DNA of 64,000 nucleotides, taken from assembly GCA_021292165.1 (NCBI GenBank), contig CM037888.1, positions 30,803,140 through 30,867,139 of the forward strand. Direction: 5' to 3'. The translations under genes and the position numbers were made by a program. The notes under the pieces were generated by a model that was given only the letters and a program-made list of their open reading frames with translations, did no database searches and had not been told where the DNA came from. This document shows, piece by piece, positions 1-13,200 of this stretch. The number at the start of each line of letters is the position of its first letter. Positions within the stretch are counted from its first letter, which is position 1. The stretch is from Shinisaurus crocodilurus (lineage: Eukaryota; Chordata; Lepidosauria; Squamata; Shinisauridae).

Positions 1-92
1 GAAGGAGGAGGATTATGTAAGCTGCCTTGGGTTCCTTGAAGGAAAAAAGGCGGGGTATAAATATAATAAATAAAGTAAATAAATAAATAGAC
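1..92 (+). repeat. tRNA-derived SINE, 3' tail only
   Basis: It matches the end of the full copies at 9147 and 11699 (GTAAGCTGCCTTGGGTTCCT, then AAAAAAGGCGGGGTATAAAT) and ends in a TAAA-rich tail. Confidence 0.75.
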
Positions 93-97
93 AGAAA

Positions 98-185
98 AAA
101 GGCATACAACTCCCAGCATGGCACAGCCAGCATAGTTGGCTGGGGCATGCTGGGAATTGTAGGCCTTTTTTCTGTCTAAACTTAG
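98..185. repeat. Small palindromic MITE fragment
   Basis: ACAACTCCCAGCATGGCACA and its inverse GGCATGCTGGGAATTGTAGG, flanked by AGACAGAAAAAAGGC and its complement. Confidence 0.65.
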
Positions 186-358
186 GGTTGTGCCCCCTAG
201 CTCTTCTAAATGTTGGCTTGTGATACCAGAACTGATGGACTTTGGGCTCCTTGTCTTGTGTGCATATGCATATGAGCACACACTGGGATTCTGTGCCCAA
301 AGGACGCCCAGGATCTGGTGCGGCTTGCCAATTCCTCTCTTCGCATTTCCCCATTTCT

Positions 359-918
359 TTTTCTTTCTTTTTTTATTTTATTTATATTTTTTAAATGAAC
401 ACACATACAAAAAGAACATAAACCTACAAATCATAAACTCCAAGTGCACCCGTCACCCCGGGGCCAAAAAAAAAGATTCTATCCACATAATCCATTATTA
501 ATCTATATTCCAGAAATACATCATATTGTGACATGGCTTGCTCCCCTTTCCCTTTACTAAAACATAATCTAAAAATGGTCCCCATATATCCTTAAAATTA
601 TTTTTCTTTAATTGTCCCTTTTTACATTTAATACTACATGTTAGTTTATCATTTAATACAATATCCCACACCTCTTTATACCAATCTATAATTAAATACT
701 GATGCTGAACTTTCCAATTCCTTGCTATCAATAATCTCCCTGCTGTTAACAAACTTACAATTAATTCCTTTATCTCTTGAGAGCACAGAAGTTTCTCTGT
801 TATTGATAACAGTGCTAATTTTGGACAGACCTCCAAATTAATGCCAATAATTTCTGAAATTTCTACAAAAATTTTATTCCAAAAATCCAATACGCTTTTA
901 CAACTCCACCACATATGA
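359..918 (-). mobile_element. 5'-truncated L1 LINE with 16-bp target duplication
   Basis: The minus strand encodes the C-terminal end of L1 ORF2 (MWWSCKSVLDFWNKIF to WDIVLNDK) followed by an A-rich end. GCATTTCCCCATTTCT occurs directly on both sides, at 343-358 and 919-934, and marks a clean target-primed insertion. Confidence 0.88.
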
Positions 919-1127
919 GCATTTCCCCATTTCTATTCTTGTCTCTGTGCTGGATGGGCTTCTTCTTTAAAAAAATAAATAAAAATAAGGGCTGCATTTT
1001 GATAATTAACTTGGAAAGCCTTTTGAGAAGCAGCCAGCGTGTAATTAGAGGATAGTAATATTTGCTACTATTCTGTGGTCACTTTTTAGAATTCTCGAAG
1101 ATGAAATGCATATTTCTGTTTTTCTAG

Positions 1128-1201
1128 CTCACGGCCATGGCGCCAAGGGGGACAACGTGTACCAATTTCAGATTGAGTTCCTAGAACCAGTGAAGCCACA
1201 G
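1128..1201 (+). CDS. HACD3: HACD3 coding exon: CS-domain segment
   Basis: The acceptor is TTTCTAG and the donor GTAAGG. The first codon is split (one base in the previous exon), and the exon ends on a complete codon. It encodes HGHGAKGDNVYQFQIEFLEPVKPQ, the middle strands of the p23-like fold. It is the first HACD3 exon inside the window. Confidence 0.95.
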
Positions 1202-4200
1202 GTAAGGTTTCTGCTTCCTGCTGTGCCTAATTTACAAATGCAGCATTCTAGAATCCACATATTCAAGGGTGCCCTTTGCCTCGCTTCTGGAGATCTGGAG
1301 GCGAGTCAGTTTATAACCTGTGCAATGTGTGGCATTTGGTTTCATTCCAATGTGTGGATTTCATAGATCATAGAGTTCGAAGGAGCCTACAAGGCAATCG
1401 AGTCCAACCCCCTGCTCAATGCAGGAAACTAGAGGAGGGGTCTCCCATCCAAGTAATAACCAAGCTTCTTTCCACACTCAGACAAGCTGATGCTTACACT
1501 CTGTGTAATCCATGGGTGTTAGCAGAAGCCATAGACCTGCTTCGCATGTAACGACAACCCAGAGTACGGGTTGAAGCGTGGGTTGTCGTTGAAGCGTGGG
1601 TTGTCGTTGAAGCGTGGGTTGTTGTTACTTGCAAACCCTGCACTGTGGTTTAACTATGGGTTGTTAACCATGAACAACCCAGGAAGAAACCCCATGAGTT
1701 GTGAACTTTGGGTTGTTTGTGGTTTTTCACGGGTCCTGGAGGCCACCGAACAGGCTTAAGATTCATCTTTGGGCTTTAATGGGAGGGGTGCAGTTTTGGT
1801 TTTTTTAAAACTGTGGAGAAAGCCTGAACACACAGGAACCCTGACACAGTTTCCCTCCTTGGTAACCACACATGGTTTTCCCCTGGCAAACCCTGTCTGC
1901 ATAATCCCCGCCGGGGGACAGGAGGCGCAAGTCTGGCCAGACAGGTAATACGTGACTCCTGGGGCCCATCGGCCCAAATCCACAAGAAGAAGCATGGACC
2001 ATCAGGGAGTGCAGGGCAGTCTCAAAGAGCTGCTAAGTATGCTCAGAGGGCATGATAAGCCCAAAGGCGCCACCTGTTCCCGGGCAGGAATAAGCCCACC
2101 TGATCACCCAGGGGCGGGGAGGGGGCGTGCAGGGTAGAAAACCCCTCTGCCAGCTCCACGCAGGTTGTTGGGAACACGGGCGAGCAGTTCTCTTCCCCGA
2201 GCACGGGCGGGCTCGGGGTCAGGCTAGAAGCTGGAAGGCGTAGAGTCTTTGGTCTAAGGTAACTCATTGCTGCAATACGCTAGCCTGGGAAGCAAGTCAT
2301 TCAGCTATTCGAGGCCACGACCTAGTTTCGTGTACGTTGCAGTATTCCTAGAAGTCTTATTAGTTCCGCTCCATTAACCTATCGTAAATAAAGCACCTAT
2401 TCTTTGATGCGAATGGTTCTGTGTGCTTTTTAGGTAGCGGTTGCATTTAAACCGCTTAATATCCCCTTGATGGGCTATATCTCAGTGCCGGTTAACCTGT
2501 TAAGTGCCGAACTCAACGCAGAAGACCCGGTTGCTGGTCTTCCACAAAAACATTTTGTACTTCTGCATGTTTTGGGTCCTTAGAAGGAGCCAGTGGAATC
2601 TGCAACAAAATGTTGTGGTCTATCCTCACCTCCCAGCATGAGTGCTCACTTCCAGGTGCCCTCCACGGAACGCCCCCTTCCACCCAGGGCTCCGGGTTTT
2701 CTTTTCCAACTTACATTCAATGGCTGCCGAGCATGCTCAGTCTTCTTTGGGCTGAGTTTTGGTTTTTATTTTATTTTATTTTATTGGGGGGGGGCTCCTT
2801 GGGGTTTTTGTGTGCGTGTTTCTGCAAACCTTGGGCGGGAGCGGGGGGTGTCCCTCAAGTACCGGTATTCTTGTTTCTCAGAGGCCTTGTTTTGGCTCCT
2901 GTTGACACTCAACTTCTTACGTTCGCTGTTAGAAGCAGCGGTGGTATACCAAGCAGTTTATGTAGACAAAATCAGTTGTGTTGGATTGCTCAACAGTTAT
3001 CACACACCCTCACTGGAAATTCTGGTTAGCCCAGCCCACCTGACAAGCCAAAATCCAGTGTGGAGGTTGTGGCGTTAAGCCAGTGAAGTGATCGCCTCCC
3101 ATCCTGCCAAACGCAAGGCTGTTTGACCTATGTGATAGCGTTCTAGTTCACTTGATTTCTCTTGTCCTGGAGCAGTGTTCTCCAAGCTTGGGTCCCCAGA
3201 TGTTTTTGGCCTACAACTCCCAGCATGCCCCGGCCTAGAGAATACCTTGCAGCCAGCTGCGTGTCCCGATACATGGTTCTGCTGCTCTGACTCCTTCGAA
3301 GTGAATCTCTACTTGTCTGGCTCACTAGTCATCCTTTGCTGTTTGTTCCCAGCTGCAGAAATTAGAAACTTCAAAGCACCTTTAGAAGCTTGAGCAATTC
3401 TGATTTCCATGCCAAAACCTCGATTAGAGCTGTAGAGGTCAAAACCCTGACAACAGATTCCGTCTGCCACTTCCAGAAATTTCAGGCTTCCCATTCCAGA
3501 AATCGATGTAATTAATCTTGAGTAGCTTCCACCCACTCATGGGGACTAGCATCTTCCCCCCCCCCCCCGACACACACACACTTCAGCAGGCATTAGAAGG
3601 AAAGTGAATGCACTTCAGCAGGCATTAGAAGGAAAGTGAAAAATCTACCTTAATTATGAACACGAGGAGGTGTTTCATGCTTATAAATGGCCAATCACCT
3701 GGTCACCTGTGGCAGGTAAGAATGTCCCTAGGTGAGCATTTGGGACATCCCCTGCCAATCAAAAATTTAGCATATGACATCATAATCAAGGATTTTGTTG
3801 AAATTTTGCCGTTGTTAGTATGTAGAAATGTATCTACAGGCAAAAAAAAAACCCCAACACAAGCCAATTCCTGTGGCTGGGAAAAGAGCCACACGCATCT
3901 GGAAATTTGTTCAATGTCACATTTCCCGTAAGGCATGTGCTCATTCTGTTTCCCATAAAATGAGGCGTAATCTACTTAGAACAGTCATTAAGGGCTCATT
4001 TTGATGCTCCAGGTGTAGAAGAAGAGAGCACCTACATCATGTCAATATTCGTTTTAAAATATAACGTATTTGAATAGGAAGATTATTTTTCTTGGAGTTC
4101 CTAAGCCAGTCAAGTGCATTTTGAACATTATGGGAACTTGCGCAGATGCTGAGGAAAGGGATTTTTTTTGCAGTTTTCAGGAATTTAGCAGCCCAAAACT

Positions 4201-7200
4201 TCACGTATGCTTGAAAATATGTAATGAAACATGCTGGGAGAATGGATGACTAGTAGGTGAATTGGCAGAACCAAAGGCATTAACGGGTCTATTTGCACAG
4301 AGGAGATAATGGGTGTGGAAATTTGAAAATTTACTGTCGATTACTGCTGTATTTCTGCTAATTTTGGCGCAAGCACTCTAGATTTTTGAAAGAGATCCTG
4401 AGCTTCAGAATGCGACCTGAGGATAATTGTAGGTGGAGTACATCCTATTCTGTGGCAAATGAATAAAAAACGAGTGCATGGATCTTGAACACATTTTCAG
4501 AAGGGTGTGGAATGGCTGAAGATACATGTGGAAATGACTCTGCAAAATTTCCACAAAATCTGTGGCTTATGATGCAACACTTCATTGGTCAAGGAATGAC
4601 CCATTTTGTGCATTGGAAGGAGCGAGCCTCTTTCACTTTCAGGACCATAACTGTGCCCCAGATGACTAATACTTTGGCAGCCAAAACCGTGACTTATCAG
4701 ACCATGGTAGTTGCTTCTGAACACGGTGCCAAGATTTGTAGTCATGTATGTGCAGATAACTACAACATACCTTCCTTTCCTTCTGTAACTCTTAGCTGTG
4801 AAATGGTTGTTTCTCTTGTTCCATGGTAATTGTTTGTTAGTACTTCTGGTTGCTTTGTAGCACCGGCTTTGTGCATTGCCTGCACCTGCGTTCTTTTTAA
4901 CATGTGATTATTAAATATGTGTTACTCTCATTGAAGCATGTTTAATCATGCTCCTTACTACCAATTTTTCATTGTTGCTTAATGAGTGACTCCTTATCTG
5001 CTCTTTATGGTCCAAACTCTACACTTACGCACAGATATTGTCCGGGCTCTTGTAGAGGCTAAATTATGTTTGTTTTCTTGTTCTGGTGGATGCCATTCTG
5101 AAAAGATAAAAATTTCCCAAGGGAGACAAAGTAACATCCCACAGAGTCGGAATCAGCATGGTCAAAATAGACAACAATTGCTGGGAAAAAATACCACGCC
5201 ACAAATTGCAAGCTTCTCCTACAATCTGCTGGACATAACATTGCCTGAGCAGGCAATCTAGTTTTAAAAAATAAAATGTTGTGGACTAGTAGCTTGATGT
5301 GGATGAATTTGCAAGGTTGAAGTAATACGTCTTTATTGATGGTGCATTTTATGCGCACTTGTCATAGAGTGTGTGTGTGTCAAGTTTTCAGTGAAGTAAC
5401 TTTCCCCTTAAAATCAGCTTCTGGTTTCTAATGGGACACTGCGGTTCTGTTCTTTCAGCCAGCCTATAAAATGACACAGAGGCAGCTGAACATCACAGTG
5501 AAGAAGGAGGCGAGCCACTGGTGGGAACGGCTGACCAAGCAGGAGAAACGGCCGCTATTTCTCGCTCCCGATTTTGATCGTTGGCTGGACGAGTCAGATG
5601 CCGAGATGGAGCTGAAAGCCAAGGTAAAGCCCAGCCTGTGGTACAAGTGAGCCATGTGGCTGTTCTTGAACACCCCTGTGTGTGTGTGTGTGTGTGTGTT
5701 TATTATTTATTTATTACATTTACAGTCACGTGAAAAAGAAGACCTTTCGTTCCATGGTTCCACATATCAGGGAGGAGAGAAAATTATCGGGCCCGTAGCA
5801 GGTCTCAAAATGATGGTAAAGACAACCGATGAAACAAAGGCTTTTTCTGTGAATCCGGAAAGAGTCCACACTTTCTTCTATAAATGACAATTAGCCTCTA
5901 CTCGAGGAAAGTACAAGAGTTCGGTATCTCCAGAAAAAAGATGACACAACAACACACGACAGAGTACACCGTGAGCAGTATTTATTGTTACAGAAACACA
6001 GCCAAAATGGAGAAGGGTGTATACTTTCTTTTTCACATGACTGTATATCCCGCCTTTTTTCCTCGTTTGTGTGTGTGTGTGTGTGTGGCATGCTGGGAGT
6101 TGTCGGCCTTTTTTCCTGTCTCAACTTGCATAGGATTGCACCTTAAATCTGACTATATTTTTAAACCATGTTGAAATCCTGACCACTTCCGCTGCCATCT
6201 GAAATGGGGACTGGCTCTGTACCTGTCGCTTCCTACGCGTTTGTTTCCCTCCCACGGACGAGCAGGGCTGGAAGCTGCAGTAAACCCCGTGCGCTCTGCC
6301 TATGTGGCATGCACTGTTGGAGGCAGGGGTCAGGATATGGATCATCGGAATGTGAATTTGCAAGATGATGCGCAACCATATGTATTTTCTGTTATTTCAT
6401 TTATTCGGTTGTGCCACATATATTGATATTTTGAACGGTGTTTCAGCTGCACGAATGCATTTCTTTTGTTCAATAAGGAAAGGAATTGAACAGAAAAGGC
6501 AGGTTTTCTGGAAAGCAATTGTGAAGAAGGATGCGCACCAAATAGAAAGATTGAGTTTGCTTGTTGAAAGCAGGTGCAGCAGTAATCTGGTTATGCACAC
6601 AAAAAACGATAGTTCAATTTTGTTTTGTTAAAAGAAGAAACAATATAAAACGAAAGAAAATGTCCCAGGCAGATTGGAGGAAAGATGGGTCTGAAACTGG
6701 GGGCCATCAGAATTGTGTGGCACACCGTTGCACAACAGATGTGCTGCCAGGTTCACCTTACATCCGGTGTGACCGGGATTTTGTAGTGGTGTGACCTGAG
6801 AGTGAGTGGCCACTTCTCTCTCTAAAAACTGTCTCTCTAATTTCTAGGAGGAAGAACGGATTAACAAAATCAACATAGAGAGCAGAATCCCCAAAGACCG
6901 TAAGTGGCTGTACTTTTCTTCTAGCAAGCATTTTCTGCTTCAGCAGCAATGCTGCACTGAATTACGATGATTTCTCTTCTGCAGTGAGCCAAATGCTGTC
7001 CAGTTCATAACTCATGCTGTGCCGGGTATAGCGCCGATGCAAAGCCCAGCATGCCCTCCTTTCATGGCTTAAGCCAGGTCCTTCCACAAATTAAAAGCGT
7101 TTTCTGGGCAAGTTCTAGCAGAATGAAACGGGACTTGAGGAAGAGGCGCTGATCCGTTGTTCATAACGGCATGGCGCTTGTAAGACATCTCCGATATGAT

Positions 7201-10200
7201 CTGAGGTGGAGAACTGTACAGTTTAATGAGCCTTAGGTTAATCTGTCACTCCACGTGTGAGAATATTTTAATGTCGTGATGGGGGCACATTAAACGATCT
7301 AAGTCGTGCTGTCCTTGGAGGACTGCACCTGTGTGCCCTTCCAAATGCTTGGATTTGCTCTGAGGCCGCAGGTGCCCGAAGGCCATCGGGGAAAACTTGC
7401 TCCCTGTTTCAAGACGGGTCGGGTGGGTCGTCCGACATCGCCACAGACACCCGGGCGCCTGTCGTGGCGCCTCCCCGCCCTGCCTTGCAGGTACCGGGGG
7501 TCCATTTCCTAGAGCCAAGGATGTCTTCTTCCATCTCCCCGCTGCTCTGCAACGGCTTGCAGCTTTCCGTCACTTGAAGAGAGGATACCTGTTCATGTAC
7601 AACCTCGTGCAGTTCCTGGGCTTCTCCTGGATCTTTGTGAACATGACAGTGCGGCTGTTCGTGCTGGGGAAAGGTACGTGGCGCTCGTTCTCTCTCTTCT
7701 GCTCGTGTCCCTACCGGCAGGTGCGCGGTTGCCAGGATGCCCAGAATCGGATTCAGGGGCCAAGGGCCCAGCGCAAGAATATAGCCTTGGTCCAGTGCCA
7801 GGGCCTGGCTTCAGCTCCTTGCCTTTGGCCTCTTTGGGAGGGGCCATAGCCCAGGGGCAGAGCACATGCTTTGCGTGCAGGAAGTCCCAGGGCTTGCTTG
7901 TTTGTTTATTTCATTTCTATACCGCCCCACAGCCGAAGCTCTCTGGGCGGTTCACCCACAATTTATACAATAAAATCTACATTTTAAAAAAACCAACAAT
8001 AAAAACATACAATATACAGTCATGCCTTGGATTGAGAGTATAATTCGTTCCGGAAACGTGCTTGTAATCCAAAACATTCTTGTATCAAAACGAAATCCCC
8101 CCCCAAAAAAAATTTGTGCAGAGATTTTTAATTTAAGCTGTATTACAGTTACTTGTATTGCAAGACGTTGCTTGTATATCAAGTAAATATATATATATAT
8201 ATATATATATAGTAAAATTTGCTTGTCTTGCAAAACGCTCTCAAACCACGTTACTTGCAATCCAAGGTATTACTGTAGTTAAAAAGATTAAAACCAAATT
8301 TAAAAGCACAGTTTAAAATGACAATACAAAAAGTTAATAAAACTAAGTCTACAGGTCGCCCCTCTCCCCCTCCCATGTGCTATTTTGAACGGATTAAATA
8401 TCGAATGCCTTGGCATAGGTTCAGTCCCCCAGATCTCTAGTTGAGAGGATCTCTGGTATCAGGAACGGGCCTTGTCTGCGTGAGAGCCGCAGCCTGTCGA
8501 GTCGACCACACCGGGCTAGGTGGACCAGGATTCTGACTCTGTATAAGGGGTTTTTGAATGTTAACGTCCAATGTGCCATCGTGCCACGTCTCCAGGTCCT
8601 GTCATAGATTTCATAGATCATAGAGTTGGAAGGAGCCTACAAGGCTATCGAGTCCAACCCCCTGCACAATGCAGGAAACTAGATGAGGGGTCTCCTATCC
8701 AAGTAATAACCAGGCCTGACCCTGCTTAGCTTTCCACACTCAGACAAGCTGAGCCAGCGTAAGCCACAGGCCATAAAAGCTCCAGCTAAAGGAAGCTGGG
8801 GGGGAGGAGGTGCAGGCGGCCCCTCAGCGACAACCTCTCAAGGATGGTTTAATGTGGCCCTGGAGCAGGAATTGTCGAGCAGTTGTGTAATCGGGTGCCA
8901 TTATAGGGGCACATGATGTGCCCTGTGCACAAAATGGGCAGGAAAGGTCATGGGTGCATATACTGACAGTTATTAAAAGGTCAGATTTTGTTTGACACGG
9001 AAAACAAAGCTTCAGTTGTTTGAAACGGAAAACAAAGCTTGTTTACAAGTTGGCAGGTGAAAAACTAGATACCGGCTTGATCGGAGGCTTAGTGGGGACA
9101 GCAGACCCTCACCCATTGGTGACTGCAGCAATGAGAAGCTGCAGCAAGGTGCGTAGTGGTTAGAGTGTTGGACTGGAACTCGGGAGATCCGGGTTCTAGT
9201 CCCCGCTCGGCCATGAAACTCACTGGGTGACTTTGGGCCAGTCGCTGACTCAGCCTAACCTACCTCACAGGGTTGTTGTTGTGAGGATAAAATGGCGAGG
9301 AGGAGGAGGATTATGTAAGCCGCCTTGGGTTCCTTGCAGGAAAAAAGGCGGGGTATAAATATAATTAATAAATAATAAATAAATAAATTTTGTGGTCTGG
9401 GTCCCAAGAGTTTCTTCAGAGGCACGGCCAGTGGAGTTCTTGAGTTCTGCTTTATTTTCGCTGAGCAGCAGGACACCTGCACCCTCCTGCCTGTGCTGAC
9501 TTTTGAAAGTCTCCTCACTCTTAAAGGCATGATTTGCCCCGTGACTCGAGTGCCCGGGTGAAGCTGCAGTTTCAGAAACGTGGTTCCAGAGTCGCCTTGG
9601 AGGCGTGGACTTTGGATCCTGGCCTCTATTGCCAAGACGCATCCTTAAGAGTTCAAATAGTGGAAGGTTCTTCGTCTGCTGTCAAATGGCTGCTTGAATG
9701 GAGCTCTCGCCTCTTCTTACAGACTCCTTCTTCGATACGTTCCACACTACGGCGGACATGATGTACTTCTGTCAAATGCTGGCATTCATGGAGATCGTGA
9801 ACAACTTGATAGGTCTAGTCCGAGCTCCTCTGGCACCCGTCGTCTTCCAGGTACGTAATCTCCCTCTTCGAGGCAGCGCGGAAAGCTATAGAACCCAGGC
9901 TGATAACTGCAACTAAGCGAGGGGGACATATTTTGAACTCAGCCAGGGCTGAAGGGTTCCACCGCTGACTCGCGCCCAGACAAGATGCAGGCGGACGGCC
10001 TCCCGAGCACTCTCTCTCTCTCTCTCCTGGAATGTGAGCGGCTTTGGCAGAGCCCTCCTGGGTGATCCACCTCGGCCACTCGCTGGCTCTCATTTCCCTG
10101 CGGCTTGGGTTTGTGCGCTGAGGTTCAGAACAAGGGCAAAGGGCTCTCCCACCCAGAGCCTCTGGCTGGTCATGTCCGGGAGGAGGGGGCATTAAGGAGC

Positions 10201-13200
10201 CTGGGAGGAAGTAGCTTGTGGGGGTCAGGATGAATGATGTGCTTGGGGGAAGGGGGGTCTTGAGATCGGGAGCTGCGCTGGGGGGCAGACGGAGAGCCAT
10301 TTGGAAAGTCCCTGTTGCTCCAGAATACTGGCTTTCTGGAGAGGGGGAGAGAGAGAGAGAGAGAGAGAGTACATTCACAGTTTCTTTCCCACAAGGAACA
10401 CTCAGCACAGTCATGCCATAAGGGTCTAGACCAGGGGTGGGGAACTTCCGGCCTGAGGGCAAAAATCTGGCTTCCTGGGGGCAAAATCTGGCCTCCTGGG
10501 GTCCCAATCCAGCCCTCTCGGGTTTCCCAGAACACCATGCCCTCTTTTCCTCTCCCCCCCCCGCCCCCCTTCTCAAAGGTTGTAATGCCACTCCCAAGTC
10601 TTAGTCACTGGCAGTAAGAGGTTTAAGCTACATTGCGGTGCTGTATTTCATATCCAACTCGGGGAGCAGCAGAACTTGGGGGGGATCCTCCGTGCCCAGG
10701 GGTATGTGAGTTTGACGTCACTGTGACCCATGTCAGACCGAGCCCTCCCTCCTCCTGTCAGTAGGAATCGCCTCTAGTTTTGAAGGTTCCCCCAATGCGA
10801 GCAGTGGGGGGGGGCACTTGCAAAAGTGGGCGGCCATGCGGGATACCTGATCTCCCCCCCAAAAAAATCAGGGGATCACACTGCGAAAGGGGGAAAAGAG
10901 CCCCTTTCCGCAAACTGCGATCCCCCGGGGCATTGCCAGGAACTGACAGGCTCAGACTTGTCAGCTCCTTGCAAAGGGGGGGAAATACCTACCTGCAGCC
11001 CTGGGGTCCCTGGGTAGGCACTGTACAGGGTGGGTGCCCGCTGGATTTGGCCAGCAGGCACCCACCTGAGCAAGTACCTAGCCCAGGGACCCCGTCGCGC
11101 TAACCCGCCCTGCCCGATTTGTGCAAACCAGGTAGGTCAGGTTTAAAAAAAACCGAGTGCAGTTATTTGTGCACATTATTGGTACAATTCTTTTTTTAAA
11201 TGGGGGCCACCACGGGCAGCCCCTCCAAGGTCTCCCAAAAAAGAAAAAGGTCAAGCTGTGGCAATCCCGAAGCGCGTCACGGCAGCGGCAAGGAGTGGGA
11301 GAAGCCTTTGCCAGCTGCCCCCAAAAGTGCTGCTCAGGCACTTTCGGGTGGCTGGCAGTGGTGGTTACCCACTAGTCATTTGGCAAGAGCGGCAAGGGGT
11401 TCTTGCTGCTCTTGCTAAGCAGCTCGCCTGTAGTCGGGGTTGACCCACGATGGGTCATGTCGTCCGGGTGCGGACAACATGGCAACCCATTGTGGGTCAG
11501 ACAGAGGCTACTACAAGCCATGGCTTGTCAGGGCGCCTTAGAACCCAAAAATAAGCCACCCTGATAAAACCCATCCCAGGTTCACGTGACACAACAACCC
11601 ACTGTGGCTTATAAGGATGGGTTGTCATGTCATGCAAGCCCATTCTCTGTGTTTATTGAAGCTCCTATCTTGACCAAAAAAAAAAAATGCCTTTCAGTAC
11701 TGGTGTAGTGGTGAGGGTGTTGGACTGGGACTCGGGAGATCCGGGTTCTAGTCCCCGCTCGGCCATGAAACTCACTGGGTGAGTTTGGGCCAGTCACGGA
11801 CTCTCAGCCTATCCTACCTCACAGGGTTGTTGTGAGGATAAAATGGAGAGGAGGAGGACTATGTAAGCCGCCTTGGGCTCCTTTCAGGAAAAAAGGTGGG
11901 GTATAAATATTATAAATACGTGTGTAGTTTTAAACCATTTAATAAAACTTATTTAATTCAGTGTAACCTATGAATTCTTTTAGCTCAGGGTTATTTTTGA
12001 CTGGTGGTGGTGAGGGAAATTGACAAAAGTTGGTCAGGGAAAGTCAGGGAAACGGAAGATGAAATTCTAGCGGCAACCCTGTGTTTCCCGATTACAGACT
12101 GACCGTTCGGCATTTCTCTTTTTCCCCCTCCCCTCCGCACAGGTCTGTGGGAGGAATTTTGTTTTGTTCCTTGTCCTTGGCGGTGTGGAAGAAATGCAAA
12201 GTAAAGCGGTCGTGTTCTTCGTCTTCTACATCTGGAGCATGATTGAGATATTCAGGTATGGCGGGGGGGGAGGCCTACTCCCACCTGGGTGCTTGACATT
12301 TCTTAAAGCGCTCTGCCTGTTCTACACCTAGAACCTGATGGCTCCATGCTGCCTCCAGGATCCGAGATGGCATGCCTCTGTACACCAGCTGTTGGGGAAC
12401 ACGGGCGGGAGGGTGCTGTTGCTCTCGTGTCCTGCTTGTGGGTTTCCCGTGGGCATCTGGGTGTGTGAACAGCACGCTGGACTAGGTGGACCCTTGGTCT
12501 GATCCCGCAGGGCTCTTCTTAATCCTTTCCACAGCATCTGTATGGGGCCACCTCCTCCATCTTCAGACCCCCTCCTCAAAACCCAACTTGGTGCAAACCT
12601 TTAGTCTCCATCTGCAGCTCAAACAGAGCCCCTGTCTTTGCATGTCCTTCTTCCCTGACTACCTTTTCTCCCCTCCCTTTATCCAGGAAAGGGCCACTGC
12701 TTCTGATGAGACTGGCAGGTTTTTCTAGTGCTCCTATAAGCACCCCGACTGAGGGTTAGCCATGACTACCCTTTTCTGTACTCTCTATCCCCATTTGAAG
12801 GTGTTTCTTTTCAGGGTGACTGAGAACAAAATGCTGTTGTGGGTTTTAGGCTAAAGTTGTTCCAGACAACAGTTATGCCCAGAAAATGGCTAGATCTTCG
12901 GTTTGTTGCCGCTGTTTTATTTGCTCCCTCTTTTTCCTCTTCCCGGAATTCTGTCCGTCGTTGAAGCAACCTGACTTCCATAGCTTCTGTTCTAGGTATC
13001 CCTTCTACATGCTCTCCTGCATCGATATAGAATGGAAGATTCTGACCTGGATTAGATACAGCATCTGGATACCCCTCTACCCTCTAGGAATCTTGGCAGA
13101 AGGTATGCTGGAGAGAGAGGACCAGGTTTTTCCTGTTCAAGTGGCCCTGCAGACTCTTTGATGAGCACTGCTCAGCACTTGGGGCTGAGAACCGATCGAA

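Noticed and set aside
9147..9220. tRNA gene
   Set aside because: A and B boxes are present but no cloverleaf can be completed; it is the head of a multi-copy SINE.
9815..10597. 260-codon minus-strand frame within HACD3
   Set aside because: Overlaps a confirmed HACD3 exon in antisense and includes CT/GA runs and repeat ends; no family resemblance.
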